The notes under the pieces are model-generated. The model was not told the DNA's origin. It saw only the letters and a program-made list of their open reading frames with translations, and made no database searches. The position numbers and the translations under genes were made by a program. From NCBI GenBank assembly GCA_902602185.1, contig CACKPV010000003.1, positions 1 through 64,000 on the forward strand: a DNA stretch of 64,000 bases, read 5' to 3'. Shown here piece by piece: positions 42,954 to 51,661 of this stretch (positions are counted from its first letter, which is position 1; the number at the start of each line of letters is the position of its first letter). The DNA comes from an uncultured SAR86 cluster bacterium (lineage in GTDB: Bacteria; Pseudomonadota; Gammaproteobacteria; Magnimaribacterales; D2472).

Positions 42954-44342
42954 ATGCTTTTCAGAAGCACAAGAGGGCAGGATTGTCATAAAACATTTGA
43001 AGAAGTTTTACTTGCTGGTCTAGCATCCGATGGCGGACTTTTTATTCCGGAGAAGTGGCCACAAGTAGATTTGAAAGCAATTAAAAAATGCAAAAGTTTT
43101 GTTGAAATTGCCCATCACATAGTCCCTTTATTTACCGATTCTTCATACACACAAGAAGAAGTTAAAGAAATACTGGAATCCACCTGGCACGATTTTAAAA
43201 GTAAAAATCTAATTGAAATACATAATTTTGATAACAATGTCTTTGTTGCTGAATTATTTCATGGTCCAACTGCAGCTTTTAAAGATTTTGGTTTACAACT
43301 ATGTGCAGCATTTTTTAATACTGCCCTTAAAAAAAAGAAAAAGACAGCAATTATTTTAGGAGCAACATCTGGTGATACGGGCTCAGCTGCAATTGATGCA
43401 TGTAAACATTATGACTCCATAAAAACCTTCATTTTATTGCCAAAAGGAAATATGACAGAAATTCAACGAAGACAAATGACAACGGTTGATCAAAGTAATG
43501 TTTGTGTAATTGATATAGACGGTACTTTTGATGAGTGTCAAGATATTGTCAAGTATGCTTTTCAATCAAAACAATTCTTACGACCAAATCAGGAGTTATT
43601 AGCAGTAAATTCAATAAATTGGGTTCGAATTATTGGTCAAATTTGTTATTACTTTTTTATTGCAATGAAGATCAATCAATTTTCAAAACCATTAAATTTT
43701 TCTATCCCAACCGGTAATTTTGGAAATGTTTTTGCATGTTATTCAGCTTATAAAATGGGCTTGCCAATTAATAAAATTCTCATTTCCGTTAATAAGAATG
43801 ATATTCTCCATAAGTTCTTTGATAAAAATGATTACTCTAAGACTAGTGTTCATGAAACTCTTTCTCCGAGCATGGACATTACAGTTGCAAGTAATTTTGA
43901 AAGACTAATTTTTGATTTTTTCCTGAATTCAAATCCAATCAAATGCAAGGAGTTATTTGATAATTTTCCAAATTCAAGCATTAGTTTTTCACACAATGCC
44001 TGGCAAAATGCAAAGCAACTTTTTCATAGCGTCAGCATTTCTGATGATAGGACGATATCAATCATTAGTAAAATTTATAAAGATTTTGATTATCTGGTTG
44101 ATCCGCATACTGCAGTGGGTATGGCAGCTACGTCTCTCTTCACAGATGTGAACCTTGGAACTACTGTTGTTCTTGCAACTGCTCATCCAGGAAAATTCCC
44201 AGATACGATGAAACTTTCTGGCATTAGCAATATTCCAACTCATCATAAACTTTCAGGCCTTTTAGAAAAAAAGGAAAAATCTGTCTCATTGGAAGCCAAC
44301 AAAGACAAGGTCTTAAGATTTATTGCAGACAATAATTTATGA
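42954..44342 (+). CDS. thrC: Threonine synthase
   Basis: PLP enzyme converting O-phosphohomoserine to threonine. RSTRGQ at the start, the PLP lysine in FHGPTAAFKDFGLQL, and LGATSGDTGSAA are clear. Length is 462 residues. Directly follows hom; its last four bases overlap the PhzF-family gene. Confidence 0.96.
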   Translation: MLFRSTRGQDCHKTFEEVLLAGLASDGGLFIPEKWPQVDLKAIKKCKSFVEIAHHIVPLFTDSSYTQEEVKEILESTWHDFKSKNLIEIHNFDNNVFVAELFHGPTAAFKDFGLQLCAAFFNTALKKKKKTAIILGATSGDTGSAAIDACKHYDSIKTFILLPKGNMTEIQRRQMTTVDQSNVCVIDIDGTFDECQDIVKYAFQSKQFLRPNQELLAVNSINWVRIIGQICYYFFIAMKINQFSKPLNFSIPTGNFGNVFACYSAYKMGLPINKILISVNKNDILHKFFDKNDYSKTSVHETLSPSMDITVASNFERLIFDFFLNSNPIKCKELFDNFPNSSISFSHNAWQNAKQLFHSVSISDDRTISIISKIYKDFDYLVDPHTAVGMAATSLFTDVNLGTTVVLATAHPGKFPDTMKLSGISNIPTHHKLSGLLEKKEKSVSLEANKDKVLRFIADNNL

Positions 44343-45124
44343 AATTAGATATTTTTGAATATCATTCTTTTTGTTCCACTGATTATCTCGGTAATCCTGC
44401 AGGTGTATGTTTTGTTGAGAAACTCAATGACATTCAAATGCAAATAATTGCAACTAAAAATAATTTTTCTGAGACTGCTTTTATTTCAAGACTGCCAAAA
44501 AGTAATGAATTTCGTATAAGATTTTTTACACCAAATATTGAAATTGATTTGTGTGGACATGCAACAGTGGCTGCAGCAAGATTTCTTTTTGAAAATTATG
44601 AAATAAATAAAGTTACTTTTCATGCAAATAAGACTCAGTTACTTTGTAATATTCAAGAGAATGAAGTCTCCTTACTGCTTCCCAAACAATCAATAAGAAA
44701 ATCTAATCCAACAACTGAAATCCAAAATGTACTTGGTTCAGAGTGTATAGATTTTTACGAAACAGAAATTCATTACATTGGTGTGATGAAGTCGTTTAAG
44801 TCTCTCATCAATTGGAAAAATGATTTTTACAACTCTGGTCCTTATGAAAAAGATCAGTTAATTCTAACTTCAGAAAATAAAGATTATGATTATGCATTAA
44901 GAATGTTTGGATCAAAAAAACTTGGTGTTATAGAGGACCCAGTTACTGGCAGTGCTCAACCTCCACTTTTTGAGTATTGGTCACAAATTAAAAATAAGAG
45001 TAAATACTTGACGGCTTACCAAGCATCGCATGAAGGAGGTATTTTAAAGGTTTCAAACAATATTAAAGGTATTCATATTAAAGGTGAGGTAAAATTAATA
45101 AAAAACTTTATACAAAACATATAA
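44339..45124 (+). CDS. PhzF-family isomerase-like protein
   Basis: Member of the PhzF/diaminopimelate-epimerase-fold family. NPAGVCF near the N-terminus, the catalytic glutamate in FSETAF, FFTPNIEIDLCGHAT and EDPVTGSAQPPL match the family. Length is 261 residues. The substrate is unknown and most members are not phenazine enzymes. It overlaps thrC by four bases and abuts prfB. Confidence 0.85.
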   Translation: MKLDIFEYHSFCSTDYLGNPAGVCFVEKLNDIQMQIIATKNNFSETAFISRLPKSNEFRIRFFTPNIEIDLCGHATVAAARFLFENYEINKVTFHANKTQLLCNIQENEVSLLLPKQSIRKSNPTTEIQNVLGSECIDFYETEIHYIGVMKSFKSLINWKNDFYNSGPYEKDQLILTSENKDYDYALRMFGSKKLGVIEDPVTGSAQPPLFEYWSQIKNKSKYLTAYQASHEGGILKVSNNIKGIHIKGEVKLIKNFIQNI

Positions 45125-46220
45125 ATGGATTCTTCAGAACTTAAACTAAAACTTCAAGAACTAATGTCCACTCTTGAGGACATCAGGGGGTATCTTTGAC
45201 GTTGAAAGTAAGGCAGATGAATTAAAAAATATTGAATTATCTCTCACCCAAGAAGAAGTCTGGTCCAATCTAGAAAAATCTACTGAATTAAATAAAAGGA
45301 AGTCTCAGATAGAGAGATCATTAGAACCTTTTTACCAATCTGAGTCACAAATTGAAGATTCTAAAATGCTTTTAGATATTGCAGAAGAAGAAAACGATAT
45401 ACAAACCATAAGTGATATAGCAAATGATATTTCTAAACTTGAAAACACAATCAAAGATTTAGAATTTACCAAGTTGTTCCGCAATAAAATGGATGCCTCA
45501 AATGCTTATATTGATATCCAATCAGGATCTGGAGGTACTGAAGCACAAGATTGGGCTGAAATGTTGAGTAGAATGTATTCAAAATGGGCTGATAGTAGGG
45601 ATTTTAAGGTCTCAGTTGCAGAGACATCTCCCGGAGATGTTGCCGGTTTAAAATCATGTTCCATGCTGATTGAAGGTGACTATGCTTATGGGTGGCTTAG
45701 ATCTGAAACTGGAGTCCATCGCCTTGTTCGCAAATCTCCATTTGATTCAGGCAATAGGAGGCATACTTCTTTTGCATCCGTATTTATTTCTCCTGAAATC
45801 GATGATCAGATTGAGATTGAACTGAATAATAGCGATATTAGGGTTGATACTTATAGAGCTTCTGGAGCTGGTGGACAGCATGTAAACAAAACAGACTCTG
45901 CTGTCCGTCTTACTCATATACCAACTGGCCTAGTTGCACAGTGTCAAAGTGATAGATCTCAACATAAAAATAAAGAAAATGCATTGAAACAGCTCAAATC
46001 TAAGCTTTACGAGTTAGAATTACTAAAACAAAAAGAAGAGCAACAAAAATTAGAAGAGAGTAAATCAGATATTGGTTGGGGCAGTCAAATTCGTTCTTAT
46101 GTTCTTGATCAATCTAGAATAAAAGATTTAAGAACTAATTATGAAACAGGCAATACTTCTGCTGTTCTCAATGGTGAACTTGATGAATTTATGAAAGCTT
46201 CTTTAAAAAAAGGTTTTTAA
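45125..46220 (+). CDS. prfB: Peptide chain release factor 2 (programmed +1 frameshift)
   Basis: RF2 ends translation at UGA and UAA. The ORF track starts at 45174, but the true gene begins at the ATG at 45125, runs 24 codons to CTT TGA, and shifts +1 to continue at 45198 (join 45125-45196, 45198-46220; 364 residues). The SD-like AGGGGG, then TAT CTT TGA C, is the classic autoregulatory site. SPF and GGQ (AGGQHVNKTDSAV) motifs are intact. It abuts a broken lysS. Confidence 0.97.
45185..45200 (+). promoter_or_regulatory. Programmed +1 frameshift site of prfB
   Basis: AGGGGGTATCTTTGAC: an internal Shine-Dalgarno-like element, the slippery CTT and the in-frame TGA followed by C. The arrangement matches the E. 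coli RF2 site, where low RF2 lets the ribosome slip +1. Confidence 0.97.
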
Positions 46221-46487
46221 ATGACTGATGACAAAAAAAATATCGAAAATACAATCTTAGAGGAAAGAAGACAAAAACTGGAACAGCTTCGTGATAAAGG
46301 TGATGCCTATAGCAACTCTTTCAAACCTAAAAATACTGCAAAAGCAATAATTGAAGCTTTTGGAGAGAAGACAAAGGATGAGCTTGTATCAGAGAAAGTA
46401 AAAAATATTTCAATTGCGGGAAGGATCGTTCTCAAAAGAGTTATGGTGGATTCGGGTTTTGGAATCTGTTATTTGCTAATGCTGTAG
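46221..46487 (+). pseudogene. lysS: Lysyl-tRNA synthetase, N-terminal fragment only
   Basis: Residues 1 to about 75 match the start of LysS (ERRQKLEQLRDKGDAYSNSF, then ISIAGRIVLKRVM). After RVM the expected GKASF is replaced by unrelated residues and a stop. The anticodon-binding domain is cut and the whole catalytic domain is missing. Position right after prfB is the normal prfB-lysS operon. Either a real truncation or an assembly join at about 46441-46447. Confidence 0.88.
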
Positions 46488-47896
46488 GCGGTTTACAAGC
46501 TGGAATGCCAACGAGTGTCCTTGTCCCCTTCATCATTGGTGAAGTAACTGGTGCAAATGCTGCTTTAGGTGGTGCTCTTCAGAATACATTGCCCCCCGAA
46601 CTTAGTGGTTTAAGAAATGATTCTGGTGGAAGACAAAAATCAAAAGCATTGTTTGGTGAGTTATATTACGAAATTGATGATGTAACAACACTTACAGTCG
46701 GTGCAAGATACGACGAGTACTCAGCAGAATCAACTGAATTCAATTCACTTGCTGATGCGCAGATTGATGGTCAAGTTGCAATGGCTTTCCTTAAAGCTGC
46801 TCAAGGAACAACAGCTCCGGTATTTGACAGAAATACTCCTGCACTTGAAAGAGCATTTGCAGATGGTTCTGATACCTCAGTGAAACTTGCTATTGAAAGA
46901 GAATTTGGTGAGGATGCCATGGCATATCTTTTATATTCAACTGCTGTGAAGCCTGGTGGTAATGCACCTAATGCTTCAGGTTCAGTTGTTTCATATGATG
47001 AATCCACAGTCGATAACATTGAGTTAGGTCTTAGAAGTATCCTTGCTGGTGGTAGATTATTATTTAATACTACTCTGTATCAGCTTGAGACAACAGACGG
47101 ACACTATTCATTTATTATCGATTCAAGTACAACTACTCAGTTGATTGATCACACAACTACTGGTTTTGAGATGCAAATGAAAGCACTTCTTTCAGAGAAT
47201 TCATCTTTGGAGTTCAATTTGCTTTCGACTGATTCTGAAATCGGAGCTGGTGAAGCACTTTTTGATCCATTAAATATTAACGGAGCAACTACTACTATTG
47301 GTGCTCCAGTTGGTGCTGCTGGTCTTGGTAATATGCTTTTATCAAATTGTCTTGCAGCTGGTGGAGATATTGCTACCTGTTCTGCTCAAGTTAATGCTGC
47401 AGTAACTGGTATTGCTGCAAACTTTGGTCCATTGTTTGGACTTGCAAATTTCCAAACAACTGATACAGGTGTTGTAGCTAAATTACTAGGTTCACTTTAT
47501 ACATTGCCTGGTCTTTCGGCTCCTGCTCTTCAAGATCTTGAAGGAAACAGAATGCCTGGTGCTATCGAGACTGATCTAACTATTGCTTATAATCACTCCT
47601 TTGCCCTAAGTGCAGGTGCTTTAGATGTGAGAGCAACTTATGTTAATAAGTCTGGTACATATGCAGATATCTTTAACACTGATAGATACAAAGTACCACC
47701 ATCACAAGTCTTTGACTTGCTAACAACTTATACTCCAAATGACGGAGACTGGTATGTTGGTGGATATGTTAAGAATATTGGTAACAAACGTCATCTCACC
47801 AGTATTCAACAAGGTAGTGTTCTTCAAGGTGGTGTATTACATGCAACCTTCACACAACCAAGAACTTACGGTGTTAGATTTGGTATAAATTTCTAA
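46445..47896 (+). pseudogene. TonB-dependent receptor, C-terminal fragment
   Basis: The frame carries receptor-like sequence from about 46442 (YGGFGFWNLL), before the ORF-track ATG at 46505, and continues through KALFGELYYEIDD...TLTVGARYDEYSAE to a barrel end VRFGINF. The plug domain, TonB box, signal peptide and first strands are missing, so the product cannot be exported or coupled to TonB. Composition differs from the housekeeping genes (many Ala, Gly, Thr). It is joined directly to the lysS fragment. Confidence 0.88.
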
Positions 47897-47908
47897 AACG
47901 CATGTTTT

Positions 47909-47942
47909 TAAAAAAACCCAGCTTTATGCTGGGTTTTTTTTT
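47909..47942 (+). terminator. Rho-independent terminator after the receptor fragment
   Basis: AACCCAGC / GCTGGGTT stem with a five-base loop and a long T run, about 13 bases after the stop. The ORF-track start at 47902 for the next gene lies inside this hairpin, another reason to move that start downstream. Confidence 0.92.
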
Positions 47943-47955
47943 ATATAATGAATTG

Positions 47956-48315
47956 ATGTTTTTCAAGTTGTTAATTCTCATTTTATTCATGTCAAATGCA
48001 TATACTGAGATAATTGAGATCAAGGATACTAATGCTATCAATAACCTTGGTGAACTTAGAAAAGTCTGTGGCAAAGTAAGATCTACACACATGAGTAGCT
48101 CACCCTCTAAACAAGTCTATTTAAATTTTGGAAGAAAATATCCTAATCATGTCTTCACAGGATTAATTTGGTATGGTTCAAATAAAGGAAATTTTACTCA
48201 TAGACCTGATCGATTTTATCTCAATAAACAAATCTGTGTTTCAGGTGTCATAACCCAATATCGAGGTATTCCTCAAATCCAAATAGATTTTGAAGAGCAA
48301 ATTGAAATTCAATAG
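47956..48315 (+). CDS. Small secreted protein, possibly OB-fold
   Basis: From the ATG at 47956 the protein begins with a signal peptide (MFFKLLILILFMSNAYTE), leaving about 100 mature residues. The pattern VCGKV ... YLNFGRKYPNHVFTGLIW ... QICVSGVITQYRGIPQIQI suggests a five-strand OB-like domain of the kind seen in secreted nuclease-related proteins, but no catalytic residues are visible. Function unknown. Confidence 0.65.
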   Translation: MFFKLLILILFMSNAYTEIIEIKDTNAINNLGELRKVCGKVRSTHMSSSPSKQVYLNFGRKYPNHVFTGLIWYGSNKGNFTHRPDRFYLNKQICVSGVITQYRGIPQIQIDFEEQIEIQ

Positions 48316-48317
48316 TT

Positions 48318-49013
48318 CTAGATACTGATTACTGGAAATTCAGTGTGAGAGATTTCATTATCGTGTAATTTGATATGAAAGGTATTTTTATCATCCCCAA
48401 AGTTTATAGCATGCATAATTTGATCATTTTTAATATGCAATGCGCAGTTTCCCTCAATTCCAATACAGTCCTTTATTAGATGCTGTTCAAGTATTTTTTT
48501 TACATAAGGTATTCTATTTGGCTCTTCATCATAATGTGGACAGCAAACTCCTTCGACAAAACCTAAACAATCAATAATTGCTAGATCATGCGCCCATGAA
48601 TCAGAAATACCCTTTTCAAACCAACAGATTGCTCCAGCACTCACTCCACACATTATTACACCATTGAGATATGCTTCTTTTAAGATGACATCTAGTCCCC
48701 AATCTTTCCAAACAGCCAACATACTCTTGGTATTTCCTCCACCAACAAAAATTATGTCCTGATTGGCAATGTGACTTTCAAGATCAATAGTTCTTTTAAA
48801 AAAATCTACGTGTGTCGCATTACAACCTAATTGTGTGAAGACTGAATAAAAATTAACTTTATAGGCATCATTGTCTCCAGTTGCTGTAGGTATAAAGCAT
48901 ACATTTGGATTATCATTCCTAGCTAGGGAAATAATATGTTTTTCTATTTTAAGGTTGCCAAGTGAGCGACCAAAACCTCCTCCTCCAATTGCAATAATAT
49001 TTCTATCCACCAT
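48318..49013 (-). CDS. Peptidase E-like (S51) hydrolase
   Basis: Peptidase S51 family, related to aspartyl dipeptidase and cyanophycinase. The nucleophile elbow is GVSAGAICWF; IIFVGGGNTKSML and GGGGFGRS are family features. No signal peptide, so cytoplasmic. 231 residues. Last gene of a three-gene minus-strand run, overlapping the nuclease gene by 11 bases. Confidence 0.85.
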   Translation of the reverse strand: MVDRNIIAIGGGGFGRSLGNLKIEKHIISLARNDNPNVCFIPTATGDNDAYKVNFYSVFTQLGCNATHVDFFKRTIDLESHIANQDIIFVGGGNTKSMLAVWKDWGLDVILKEAYLNGVIMCGVSAGAICWFEKGISDSWAHDLAIIDCLGFVEGVCCPHYDEEPNRIPYVKKILEQHLIKDCIGIEGNCALHIKNDQIMHAINFGDDKNTFHIKLHDNEISHTEFPVISI

Positions 49014-49710
49014 TTTTTTCCTTAAATTTCATATTTAAATAATTAGAGAGTCTGATTCTCCATTTTTGAGTATATAACTCAAATTCATCCTCGGGGATAA
49101 CAAAAACCTTATGCAAATAAAGTCTATCAACCATTAATACGACAAGTTGTTTTATATTGGTATTAAATGCTTTGTTATGAGCGTTTGCATAGGCTACACA
49201 TTGTAAAAAATAATCTTCAATCCACTCCTTTTTTTTCATTTTTCTAGAGGTTTTAAAATCAATAATAGATTCTTTATTATTATATATACCTATGCAGTCA
49301 GCAGTTCCTGCATAAAAGTCATCCATGACTAAGCTAACTTCGAGACCCCACACTTCGTTAATCTTAGGCAAGCAGTGATCCATCATAGTTTGGGTCATTT
49401 TTCTTGCAACACGACCATCATCTGTATCAGGAAAAGTATCCCATTCATGGCCATGATAAAAAGCTTCTACAGCTTCATGAACCATAGTCCCAATATCAGT
49501 ACTTTGCTTTGTAATTCTGTTAGCCTCTTCATGCCCTACTCGTCTCTTCCAGTTTTCTAGTTGCTCTTTAGATTCAGGAGGTTTAGTTTCTGCAAGAATT
49601 GTTGTCACTGATGCAACTGGGTTACCGTTTGAATCTAAATAAAAACGATTGCCATCTATCTCCTTTCTTTGATGTTGAACATATGAATATTTATCTTTAA
49701 TTAGGGTCAT
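49003..49710 (-). CDS. PD-(D/E)XK exonuclease of the MGME1/RecB-like type
   Basis: Single-domain nuclease of the Cas4/RecB-like superfamily. Motifs: ASVTTIL, IGTMVHEAVEAF (His of motif I), GTADCIGIYNNKESIIDFKTSR (the D...DxK core), and YFLQCVAYANAH (motif QxxxY). This layout resembles mitochondrial MGME1 and phage-type single-strand exonucleases. 235 residues. It overlaps the TPR-sulfotransferase by 14 bases. Role unknown; DNA repair or processing is an inference. Confidence 0.78.
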   Translation of the reverse strand: MTLIKDKYSYVQHQRKEIDGNRFYLDSNGNPVASVTTILAETKPPESKEQLENWKRRVGHEEANRITKQSTDIGTMVHEAVEAFYHGHEWDTFPDTDDGRVARKMTQTMMDHCLPKINEVWGLEVSLVMDDFYAGTADCIGIYNNKESIIDFKTSRKMKKKEWIEDYFLQCVAYANAHNKAFNTNIKQLVVLMVDRLYLHKVFVIPEDEFELYTQKWRIRLSNYLNMKFKEKNGG

Positions 49711-51658
49711 TTAAAAGCTCTTGTAATGGTGAAAGATATTCTGCATAGTTTTCCCAATAATTCATTCCTGATTTATAGATTGGTTGTCTAACCTGTTGGG
49801 CACTTGGTGTTTTAACCGGTCTTGATGAATTGTAAAACTCAAGACAGTCTTGTTCAAATGGAAGTCCACAATAATCAATTATTTGCCGAATGGTTGTTTC
49901 AGTATTTCCAATAACATTTTTATATTCAACAGTAAGAATTTCTCCTGGATAAATCTTGTGCCAGTGATCCATAGCATTGATGTAATCATTATAATAATGT
50001 GCTAAATCACTCAGACTATATGTGAATAATTGCCCTCTCGCAAAGAATTGTTTAAAGCAACTAAAGCATGTATCCATTGAACTTCTTCGTGTATCAATTA
50101 TTTTTGCATTGGGTAATATTGTTTTTATTAATCCGATATGAATAAAATTATTAGGCATTTTATCAATAAAGAAAGGAGCTTTTTGTCGCGACCATCTAGT
50201 AGAGTCGATATACTTTTTCCCTAAATTCTTAATGTCATTTTTTGGGAGTTGGAGAAGAGTTTCTGGATACCCTTTTTCATCCATTGCATTAAGATCTGCA
50301 GCAGCTTTGATAATATTAGGAAGTTCTTGAGTTCCATCAACTAGGGAATGCGCAGAAATAATTTGATCAACTAAAGTAGATCCTGACCTTGGCATTCCTA
50401 AAACAAATATGGGATCAATTGAATCAAATCCACTTTCTTTTAACTCTTGAGCAAGTTCTTTTTGAAAAAAATTAAGGGTCTTTTTAGTTTTTTCACTGTT
50501 ATCCTTTGCAGAATACTTTACTGTGTCATGCTTTAACTTATTTCCTTTATCATAATAATGAAATGATTGTCTGAAATCTTTTTTTGATTCAAATGCTTTA
50601 CCCAAAGCAAAATACATTTGGATTTTTTCAAGATCTGCAATCTCATCATTCAATGTCTTTTGCATATTTGAGATTTCATGATCAGAAAATCTATAAGTTT
50701 TTAGATTTGCTAGGCTCCAATATGATTCTCCAGAAAGGCTGTTTTGTTCAATCGTCTTATGATAAGACTTAATAGATTTATCTATTTCTCCTAATGTTTT
50801 GTAGACATGGCCCAAACTCAAATGTACTCGAGGACTGTCGGGTTTAAAATCAATTGCTTTTAGATAAGCTGACACAGCCGCATCATAGTCTGCAAGTTTT
50901 GTTAAAACAGTGCCATATTCTGCCCAAATTAGTGCATTTTCAGGATTTAATGCCAAAATATTAGCAAATGATTGTTTTGCTTTATCTAACTGCCCAGTAA
51001 CACTATAAACCTGTGCAAGATTTGCCCATAATAAATTATAAGTTGGAGCCATTTTAAGAGCTTTTGTTAAAACTGCTTCGGCAATATCATGGTTACCCGA
51101 TTTGAAAGCAAGAATTCCCATAAACCTCAAGGCATCAATATTATTTGGATCTTTTTGAAGAATCTCTTTAAAGACATCCTCGGCTTTTCGGAATCTTTTA
51201 GCATGTAAATGTCTCAATCCTTTGTATAGTTGTTGATATTCTTTATTCTGCTCAAAGAATTTTTGAATTTCGATATCTGCATCCTCCATTCGATTCTCCT
51301 GAACTAAAAGGTTAGACAGATATTTAACATCTTTGATATCTGGATTTTTTTTTATTAATAATCTTAAAAGATCGATTGCTTCTAAATTTCTTCCAAGAAA
51401 CTCCAAAGTTTTTATCTTTAATCTTATTAAAACAAGGTTATCTTGATTTACACCCAAACCATCGTTAATATAAATGAGAGCTTTTTTTGGATTATTTAGT
51501 TTTATATAACACTGAATTATCAAAAAAATAGAATTTAATTCATTGGGAAATATCTTAATTATTTCTTCCAATTGATTAATTGAAGACTGATAGTCTTTTT
51601 TTTCAAAAAAAACATTTGCGTTCTGATATGCTATCTGTAGATTATTTTTTTCACTCAT
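49697..51658 (-). CDS. TPR protein with C-terminal sulfotransferase domain
   Basis: Residues 1 to about 390 are TPR helices (for example ALRFMGILAFKSGNHDIAEAVL). A sulfotransferase domain follows: VLGMPRSGSTLVDQIISAHS binds the 5'-phosphosulfate of PAPS and the DTRRSSMDTCFSCF stretch the 3'-phosphate. 653 residues. Substrate unknown; such fusions often sulfate proteins or glycans. First gene of the operon; its ATG lies three bases from the divergent BCCT start. Confidence 0.9.
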   Translation of the reverse strand: MSEKNNLQIAYQNANVFFEKKDYQSSINQLEEIIKIFPNELNSIFLIIQCYIKLNNPKKALIYINDGLGVNQDNLVLIRLKIKTLEFLGRNLEAIDLLRLLIKKNPDIKDVKYLSNLLVQENRMEDADIEIQKFFEQNKEYQQLYKGLRHLHAKRFRKAEDVFKEILQKDPNNIDALRFMGILAFKSGNHDIAEAVLTKALKMAPTYNLLWANLAQVYSVTGQLDKAKQSFANILALNPENALIWAEYGTVLTKLADYDAAVSAYLKAIDFKPDSPRVHLSLGHVYKTLGEIDKSIKSYHKTIEQNSLSGESYWSLANLKTYRFSDHEISNMQKTLNDEIADLEKIQMYFALGKAFESKKDFRQSFHYYDKGNKLKHDTVKYSAKDNSEKTKKTLNFFQKELAQELKESGFDSIDPIFVLGMPRSGSTLVDQIISAHSLVDGTQELPNIIKAAADLNAMDEKGYPETLLQLPKNDIKNLGKKYIDSTRWSRQKAPFFIDKMPNNFIHIGLIKTILPNAKIIDTRRSSMDTCFSCFKQFFARGQLFTYSLSDLAHYYNDYINAMDHWHKIYPGEILTVEYKNVIGNTETTIRQIIDYCGLPFEQDCLEFYNSSRPVKTPSAQQVRQPIYKSGMNYWENYAEYLSPLQELLNDPN

Positions 51659-51661
51659 GTA

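Noticed and set aside
44339-45124. Phenazine biosynthesis gene
   Set aside because: Only PhzF-family membership is supported; no other phz genes are present and most PhzF homologues have other or unknown roles.
46505-47896. ORF-track entry read as a complete outer-membrane protein starting at ATG 46505
   Set aside because: No signal peptide, TonB box or plug; receptor-like sequence already precedes the ATG in the same frame. It is a fragment.
47902-47955. Upstream start of the small secreted protein
   Set aside because: It lies in the terminator hairpin, and the ATG at 47956 gives a proper signal peptide.
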